Part shown: positions 63,603 through 64,000 of the stretch, in pieces
How positions within the stretch are numbered: position 1 is the first letter of the stretch
Layout of the letters: each line of letters begins with the position of its first letter
Origin: Isoptericola chiayiensis
GTDB taxonomy: Bacteria; Actinomycetota; Actinomycetes; Actinomycetales; Cellulomonadaceae
DNA length: 64,000 nucleotides
NCBI RefSeq assembly: GCF_013149805.1
Contig: NZ_JABEZT010000001.1
Location: forward strand, 1-64,000
Direction: 5' to 3'
Translations under genes and position numbers: made by a program
Notes under the pieces: model-generated
Told to the model about the DNA's origin: nothing
Database searches by the model: none
The model's input: only the letters and a program-made list of their open reading frames with translations

Positions 63603-64000
63603 TCAGACCAGCTCGTTGCGGATGAGGTACTCGGCCAGGGCCTTGCCACCCTCGCCCTTGTCCTGGACCAGCTCGACCTCGGGCTTCTCGGGGCGCGGTG
63701 CGGCCGCCGTGGTCTCGGTGCGGGCACCGGCGGCGCCGACGACGGCGGGGTCCAGGCCCAGGTCGGCGGACGACAGCTCCTCGATCGCCTTGGAACGGGC
63801 CGCCATGATGAGCTTGAAGTTGGGGAACCGCGGACGGTTGGCGGTGTCCGCGACGGACAGCACCGCGGGCAGCGGTGCGGTGAGCGTCTCGGTGGCCTCG
63901 TCGGTCTCCCGGGTGATCTCCAGCGCCCCGCCGGCGACCGCGACCGTCTTGGCGAACGTCAGCGACGGCCGCCCCAGCTCGGCGGCGAGCAGCGCGGGCA
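63603..64000 (-). CDS. etfB: Electron transfer flavoprotein subunit beta, C-terminal part
   Basis: The gene enters from the right edge; about 132 C-terminal codons are visible, starting in a P-A-L-L-A-A-E-L-G-R-P segment. The family features V-E-D-T-type strand R-E-T-D-E-A-T-E-T-L, P-A-V-L-S-V-A-D-T-A-N-R-P-R-F-P and I-M-A-A-R-S-K confirm EtfB. The start codon is outside the window. The partner etfA follows after 11 bases. Confidence 0.93.
   Translation of the reverse strand, partial: PALLAAELGRPSLTFAKTVAVAGGALEITRETDEATETLTAPLPAVLSVADTANRPRFPNFKLIMAARSKAIEELSSADLGLDPAVVGAAGARTETTAAAPRPEKPEVELVQDKGEGGKALAEYLIRNELV

Overview
The window is high-GC DNA with short gene spacing, many 4-base stop/start overlaps (ATGA or GTGA) and frequent GTG starts. 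The 5' end of a 16S rRNA gene, a conservon (histidine kinase, roadblock, DUF742, GTPase, P450), an NAD-dependent LigA and an NnaR-type HemD-HTH regulator together point to an actinobacterium. The gene mix suits the Cellulomonas/Cellulosimicrobium/Isoptericola side of the Micrococcales, but that family-level placement is inference.

Layout. 1-720: 5' tip of a 16S rRNA gene on the minus strand, its leader and promoter. 720-1280: a GNAT acetyltransferase. 1382-16352: a carbohydrate locus. It has a sugar ABC transporter (ATPase, permease, lipoprotein), a Gfo/Idh/MocA oxidoreductase, a very large secreted ThuA / sorbosone-dehydrogenase-like / PKD / CBM protein, a small anchored secreted protein and a sugar phosphate isomerase/epimerase, all on the minus strand. 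A ROK regulator and an intracellular ThuA protein diverge from it. 16371-22599: BAAT-like lipoprotein hydrolase, DNA ligase, a GGCT-like protein and an FMO-like monooxygenase. 22621-26675: the conservon. 26856-32536: S9 peptidase, MetE-like protein, MnmA and cysteine desulfurase. 32716-35001: PhoX phosphatase with a candidate PHO box.

35138-61666 is largely a molybdenum/nitrate region. It holds moeA-moaC-mogA/moaE (fusion), an AraC regulator, a Mop-type regulator with modABC, nirB-nirD-cobA-nnaR, narK-nasC-nasB, and moeA2-mobA-DUF6457-moaA-moaD. Molybdate uptake, cofactor synthesis, nitrate uptake and reduction, nitrite reduction and siroheme methylation are therefore encoded within about 27 kb. 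A LolA-like/ABC exporter cluster with a divergent two-component system (42150-47257) interrupts it. 61854-64000: a small unknown gene flanked by two palindromic elements, then etfA and the 3' part of etfB.

The most unusual signal is a set of palindromic elements. Each is built from a 10-14 base word repeated at an exact 20-base period and then mirrored. The word differs between loci but the period does not. Copies lie at gene 3' ends and one lies in frame inside the MogA-MoaE fusion; a related hairpin lies in frame inside moeA2. A second theme is a probable leaderless-transcript signature, TANNNT followed 6-7 bases later by the start codon, at many genes including most molybdenum/nitrate transcription units.
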